A stretch of DNA of 64,000 nt from positions 496,001 to 560,000 of the forward strand of contig NZ_OY759867.1 of the NCBI RefSeq assembly GCF_963662805.1, written 5' to 3'. The notes under the pieces were generated by a model that was not told where the DNA came from, did no database searches, and saw only the letters and a program-made list of their open reading frames with translations. The position numbers were made by a program, and so were the translations under genes. This DNA is from an uncultured Cohaesibacter sp. (GTDB taxonomy: Bacteria > Pseudomonadota > Alphaproteobacteria > Rhizobiales > Cohaesibacteraceae). How positions within the stretch are numbered: the first letter of the stretch is position 1; each line of letters opens with the position of its first letter. This document shows, piece after piece, positions 60,322 through 64,000 of this stretch.

Positions 60322-61515
60322 CTACCGCTCGACCAGCGCGATGGACCGGTTGTACCAGTTCATCAACATGGATGTGACGAGGGAAATGGACAGGTAGACA
60401 ATCATCCAGATACCGATAATTTCCACCGCCTGCCCGGTCTGGTTCAGCACCGTACCGCCGACCGAAACGATGTCCGGGTAGGCAATCGCAACCGCCAGAG
60501 ACGAGTTCTTGGTCAGGTTGAGATACTGGGACGTCAGCGGCGGAATGATGACGCGCATGGCCTGCGGAATGATGACGAGGCGCAAGGTCGGCCCCTGTCT
60601 CAGTCCCAGTGCATGGGCGGCTTCAGTCTGTCCGTGACTGACGGCGAGGATCCCTGCCCTGACGATCTCGGCGATGAAGGCGCCGGTGTAGATCGTGAGA
60701 GCCAACAAGAGCCCGACAAATTCCGGAATGACCTTCATGCCGCCAGAGAAGTTGAAGCCCTTCAGGCCCGGCGTGTCAAAAGTGACAGGCATACCGGCAA
60801 TGAAATAGGCGATCAACGGAAGCCCGATGATCAGGCCAATGCTCGTCCAGAAGACCGGGAACCGCTGTCCTGTTTCCATCTGACGCTGTTTGGCCCAGTA
60901 AGCCAGACCGATGATTCCGACGACAGCGACAATCAGAGCGATCAGGATAAGACCGGAGCCTTCTCCGAACACCGGTTTGGCCATGTAGAGGCCGCGGTTG
61001 TTGAGGAAGAAGTCTGCTCCCAGATCCCAGGAATTGCGCGGGTTTGGAAGTGCACGAAGAACGGCAAAATACCAAAAGAAAATCTGCAGCAGCAGTGGGA
61101 TGTTGCGAATGATTTCAATATACACCGTGGCAAGTTTGGAGATCACCCAGTTGTTGGACAAGCGGGCAATCCCGACGACGAAGCCGACGATCGTGGCAAA
61201 GAAAATGCCGATTACAGCAATAAGAAGTGTGTTGAGAAGCCCTGCAAGCAGCGCTTCGGCATAGGTTGATGTTGCTGTCAGGTCAATCAGCGACTGGTTC
61301 GGGAGGAAACCTGCCGTATTGTCCATGAAGCCCAGACCGGATGCGATATTCTGCTTTTCCAGGTTGTGGGCAGCGTTTTGTATGATGTTCCAGACGAGAT
61401 AGACCAGCGCGCCAATCAGCGCGACCTGATAAACTATCCCCCTCACCATGGGATCATTGAATATAGATCCCTTGGAAGGCGCCGTGTCGGCGGCCTCATG
61501 AGTGTTTGCAGCCAT
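60322..61515 (-). CDS. aapQ: General L-amino acid ABC transporter permease AapQ
   Basis: 397 residues with the EAA-type coupling motif EAAHALGLRQGPTLRLVIIPQAMRVIIPP and about eight helices, the AapQ pattern. The ATG at 61515 has GAGGA upstream; an in-frame start at 61530 is less likely. The gene follows aapJ after about 160 bases that include a hairpin terminator, so its expression is likely lower than that of the binding protein. Confidence 0.92.
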   Translation of the reverse strand: MAANTHEAADTAPSKGSIFNDPMVRGIVYQVALIGALVYLVWNIIQNAAHNLEKQNIASGLGFMDNTAGFLPNQSLIDLTATSTYAEALLAGLLNTLLIAVIGIFFATIVGFVVGIARLSNNWVISKLATVYIEIIRNIPLLLQIFFWYFAVLRALPNPRNSWDLGADFFLNNRGLYMAKPVFGEGSGLILIALIVAVVGIIGLAYWAKQRQMETGQRFPVFWTSIGLIIGLPLIAYFIAGMPVTFDTPGLKGFNFSGGMKVIPEFVGLLLALTIYTGAFIAEIVRAGILAVSHGQTEAAHALGLRQGPTLRLVIIPQAMRVIIPPLTSQYLNLTKNSSLAVAIAYPDIVSVGGTVLNQTGQAVEIIGIWMIVYLSISLVTSMLMNWYNRSIALVER

Positions 61516-61626
61516 GATGTCCTCGTCCAAGGCCGGTCGCCGTCAGGACGACCGAACAATCGTGTACATGACGCTCACCCCTTTGATAGGGGATTATGAA
61601 AATTATAGTTCTTTCGCGCCACGGAC

Positions 61627-61661
61627 AAAAAACCCCGGCGGACGGATATGTCCTGCCGGGG
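61627..61661 (-). terminator. Hairpin terminator between aapJ and aapQ
   Basis: CCCCGGC and GCCGGGG pair, with an inner GGAC/GTCC, and on the minus strand are followed by TTTTTT. It lies 15 bases after the aapJ stop; partial termination would give the binding protein an excess over the permease, the usual pattern in such operons. Confidence 0.85.
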
Positions 61662-61676
61662 CACAATCGTTGCCGA

Positions 61677-62693
61677 TTAGCGGATCGGAGGGGCGTACAT
61701 CAGACCGCCTTTGGACCACAGGGCGTTTACGCCACGTGCGATGCCAAGCGGGGTTTCCGGACCGACGTTGGCGTCAAAGCTTTCGCCATAGTTGCCGACC
61801 AGTTTGATGATGTTGTAGGCCCAGTCGTTGCTGAGGCCGATGCCTTCACCAAATGCACCTTCAACACCGAGCAGACGGCGGATGGAAGGGTTGGTGCTTT
61901 CTTTCATTTCATCAACGTTGGCTTTGGTTACGCCGAGTTCTTCTGCGTTGACCATGGCGAACAGTACCCATTTGGCAATGTTGAACCACTGGTCGTCACC
62001 CTGACGAACAACCGGGCCAAGAGGTTCTTTGGAAATGATTTCCGGAAGAACGATATGGTCGTCGGCGTTGGTGAGTTTCAGGCGCTGTGCATAGAGGCCG
62101 GAAGCATCCGTGGTGTAAACGTCGCAACGACCGCCGTCATAGGCCTGAACCACTTCGTCAGCTTTTTCGAACTGAACCAGTTCCAGCTCCATGTTGTTGG
62201 CGCGGAAGTAGTCGGTTACGTTCAGCTCAGTGGTGGTGCCGGTGTTGGTGCAGACAGATGCGCCAGACAGTTCCAGAGCGGAGGTAACACCGAGAGACTT
62301 GCGAATCATGAAGCCCTGACCGTCATAATAGTTGACGCCAACGAAGTTGAGGCCGAGCGACGTGTCGCGGGTCATGGTCCAGGTGGTGTTACGCGGCAGA
62401 ACGTCGATTTCGCCGGACTGCAGTGCAGTGAAGCGCTCTTTAGCGGAGAGCGGAGAGAATTTTGCTTTGGTGTCGTCGCCAAAGATGGCTGCTGCCATTG
62501 CGCGGCAGAAATCCACATCGAGGCCGGTCCAGTTGCCTGCAGAATCAGGGTTGGAGAAGCCCGGAAGACCCTGGCTCACACCGCACTGTACGGCGTCTTT
62601 GCCTTTTACGTCATCAAGGGTAGCAGCGGAAGCGGCGGTTGCGCCCATTGCCATTGCAGAACCCATAAGTACGGAGATAAGAGCTTTTTTCAT
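61677..62693 (-). CDS. aapJ: General L-amino acid-binding periplasmic protein AapJ
   Basis: 338 residues with a signal peptide (MKKALISVLMGSAMAMGATAASA) and the family 3 solute-binding motif GNWTGLDVDFCRAMAAAIFGD. YTTDASGLYAQRLKL is also typical. It binds a broad range of L-amino acids in the periplasm and feeds AapQM. The leader upstream (62694-63016) is shared with the divergent cystathionine beta-lyase gene. Confidence 0.95.
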   Translation of the reverse strand: MKKALISVLMGSAMAMGATAASAATLDDVKGKDAVQCGVSQGLPGFSNPDSAGNWTGLDVDFCRAMAAAIFGDDTKAKFSPLSAKERFTALQSGEIDVLPRNTTWTMTRDTSLGLNFVGVNYYDGQGFMIRKSLGVTSALELSGASVCTNTGTTTELNVTDYFRANNMELELVQFEKADEVVQAYDGGRCDVYTTDASGLYAQRLKLTNADDHIVLPEIISKEPLGPVVRQGDDQWFNIAKWVLFAMVNAEELGVTKANVDEMKESTNPSIRRLLGVEGAFGEGIGLSNDWAYNIIKLVGNYGESFDANVGPETPLGIARGVNALWSKGGLMYAPPIR

Positions 62694-63016
62694 ATTGCAG
62701 CCTATTTAGTTGCCCAAAAGAATTTGATCGCATTTTTCGGACAGTCTCGTAAGCTCCAATCGAGATCGGAGACCATCGGACTGTTCTGTGATTGCTTGGT
62801 CAGTCACCCACTGGGGCAATTGACATTGCCATCGAAGGAAATTATTCGACTTTGGTCAAGAGGAAATATGCAGTGATATCCACGATATTGGAAAAAACGC
62901 ACGAAAAATGTTCCCAAACGGTTCCAAACGGAAATATTTGGTTCTTTTGAGTGGGAATTCCGTCGATTGTTTCAAGAAAATTCTGCGCCTTTCGGTGTAG
63001 AGGGTCAAAGTAGGTT
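62694..63016. promoter_or_regulatory. Divergent aapJ / metC promoter region
   Basis: About 320 bases without a gene. It must hold both promoters. A direct repeat CCAAACGG-TT-CCAAACGG occupies 62914-62931, inside an AT-rich part, and might be a binding site. No riboswitch is seen. Confidence 0.45.
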
Positions 63017-64000
63017 ATGAGCGATAAACACCAAGACAAGAAATCTTTCCGTAAAGACACGCAGTTCGTTCTGTCCGGGCGATCTCCATCAGACAATCAT
63101 GGCTTCGTGAATCCCCCAGTGGTGCATGGATCCACAGTCGTCTTCGAGAAGACCGACGACCTCTATATGCGAAAAGTTGATCACTATTACGGACGACGTA
63201 CCAGCCCCACCATCAATGCCCTCACGGATGCGCTGACCGAGCTCGAAGGCGCCTTTGGTTCTGTACTGGCTCCGTCCGGCCTTGCTGCGGTTTCCATTGC
63301 CATGTTGTCGGCGGTGAAGACAGGCGAACATATTCTGATCACGGATTCGGCCTATGAGCCTGCGCGCCATTTCGCCGACACCATTCTTGTTCCGATGGGC
63401 GTGGATGTTGAATATTACGATCCTCTCATCGGCGGCGATATCGCCAAGCTGTTCAAGGACAATACCGTTGCGGTCTATACCGAGTCGCCCGGATCTGAGA
63501 CGTTCGAGGTTCAGGACATTCCAGCGATTGTCGCTGCTGCTCATGCCCGTGATATTCTCGTTGTCCTCGACAACACATGGGGAACACAGCTGTTCTTTGA
63601 CGCTTTAGGCCACGGCGTTGATATTGTGCTGACCGCTGGCACGAAATACATCGTTGGCCACTCCGATGCCATGCTCGGCACGGTTTCGGCGAATGAGAAA
63701 TGTTGGCCGCGCCTTCAGGAAGTACACGGTGCGTTCGGTTATCATGTCGGTCCGGATGACATCTATCTTGCCCTCAGAGGGCTCAGAACCATGACGCTCC
63801 GGCTGCGCCATCATCAGCAGAGCGCGCTGGAAATCGCCCGCTGGCTGGAGGCGCGTCCCGAGGTAGAGCGCGTTCTGCATCCCGGCCTTGAGAGCCATCC
63901 CGGCCATGCCATCTGGAAGCGTGATTTCACCGGATCCTGTGGTCTCTTCGGTGTGGTGTTGAAAGACAGCACGGTCGGTCAGGCCCGGGCGATGATCGAT
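63017..64000 (+). CDS. metC: Cystathionine beta-lyase (3' partial at window end)
   Basis: 328 codons are visible and the frame is open at the window end. The PLP lysine is K210 in LTAGTKYIVGHSDAMLG, with NHGFVNPPVVHGSTVVF and YYGRRTSPTINALTDALTELEGA, in pieces, at the N-terminus: the Cys/Met-metabolism fold-type I family, MetC type. It splits cystathionine to homocysteine in methionine synthesis. The ATG at 63017 has GTAGG upstream. It is divergent from aapJ; the sulfur theme matches cysK and sseA nearby. Confidence 0.88.
   Translation, partial: MSDKHQDKKSFRKDTQFVLSGRSPSDNHGFVNPPVVHGSTVVFEKTDDLYMRKVDHYYGRRTSPTINALTDALTELEGAFGSVLAPSGLAAVSIAMLSAVKTGEHILITDSAYEPARHFADTILVPMGVDVEYYDPLIGGDIAKLFKDNTVAVYTESPGSETFEVQDIPAIVAAAHARDILVVLDNTWGTQLFFDALGHGVDIVLTAGTKYIVGHSDAMLGTVSANEKCWPRLQEVHGAFGYHVGPDDIYLALRGLRTMTLRLRHHQQSALEIARWLEARPEVERVLHPGLESHPGHAIWKRDFTGSCGLFGVVLKDSTVGQARAMID

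Noticed and set aside
59122..62876. Long plus-strand frames opposite aapM, aapQ and aapJ (392, 322 and 426 codons)
   Set aside because: They mirror the aap genes and end at their borders; the minus-strand genes have clear families and overlapping order.
1..64000. CRISPR arrays, prophage, insertion sequences, tRNA and rRNA genes
   Set aside because: No regularly spaced repeats, transposase or integrase frames, or cloverleaf-like sequences were noticed on either strand.

Overview
This 64 kb window looks like a chromosome segment of an alphaproteobacterium of the Hyphomicrobiales (Rhizobiales) type, possibly a marine one. The evidence is the rhizobial-style flagellar gene set (MotC, MotE-like, FlaF, FlbT, an FtcR/Rem-type OmpR regulator, DUF1217), a four-gene AapJQMP amino-acid transporter, an Omp25-like small outer-membrane barrel, and moderate-to-high GC coding DNA with rhizobial-type overlaps. 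The genus is a guess and is not claimed.

Layout. (1) 1-7.7 kb is an unusual metabolic island. It holds a flippase-like membrane protein (cut by the window edge), an FkbM methyltransferase, a CDP-alcohol phosphatidyltransferase, GTP cyclohydrolase II (RibA), a zinc-type dehydrogenase, a PTPS/QueD-fold protein with substituted active-site residues, a GT4 glycosyltransferase, a SAM methyltransferase and a stand-alone RibD-type reductase domain. Together they suggest an undescribed pathway making a GTP-derived, glycosylated or methylated, perhaps membrane-linked heterocycle. (2) 7.8-9.7 kb: cytochrome b561 and an OpgC-like membrane protein. (3) 9.9-13.9 kb: an ECF nickel transporter operon (NikKMLQO) with a divergent NikR and a perfect GTATGA-N16-TCATAC operator. 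The NikR lacks the canonical nickel ligands. (4) 14.2-51.1 kb: a flagellar regulon with nearly everything needed for a basal body, export gate, C ring, stator, hook, hook junction and one flagellin. flgI carries a one-base frameshift. A shared TTCGNGCAAG-like motif lies in the transcription direction upstream of six flagellar units and is a candidate FtcR box or promoter element. The flagellin leader can fold over its own ribosome-binding site, which fits the presence of FlbT and FlaF. (5) 51.1-54.2 kb: a tandem-receiver CheY-like protein and a membrane GGDEF-EAL protein, separated by an AT-rich gap. (6) 54.4-58.1 kb: cysteine synthase, an AhpD-like protein, mercaptopyruvate sulfurtransferase and an outer-membrane barrel, with strong terminators between them. 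(7) 58.2-62.7 kb: aapJQMP. (8) 63.0 kb to the end: the 5' part of a cystathionine beta-lyase gene.

No tRNA, rRNA, CRISPR array, insertion sequence or prophage was recognised. All calls come from reading the sequence and from remembered family features; no database search was run.
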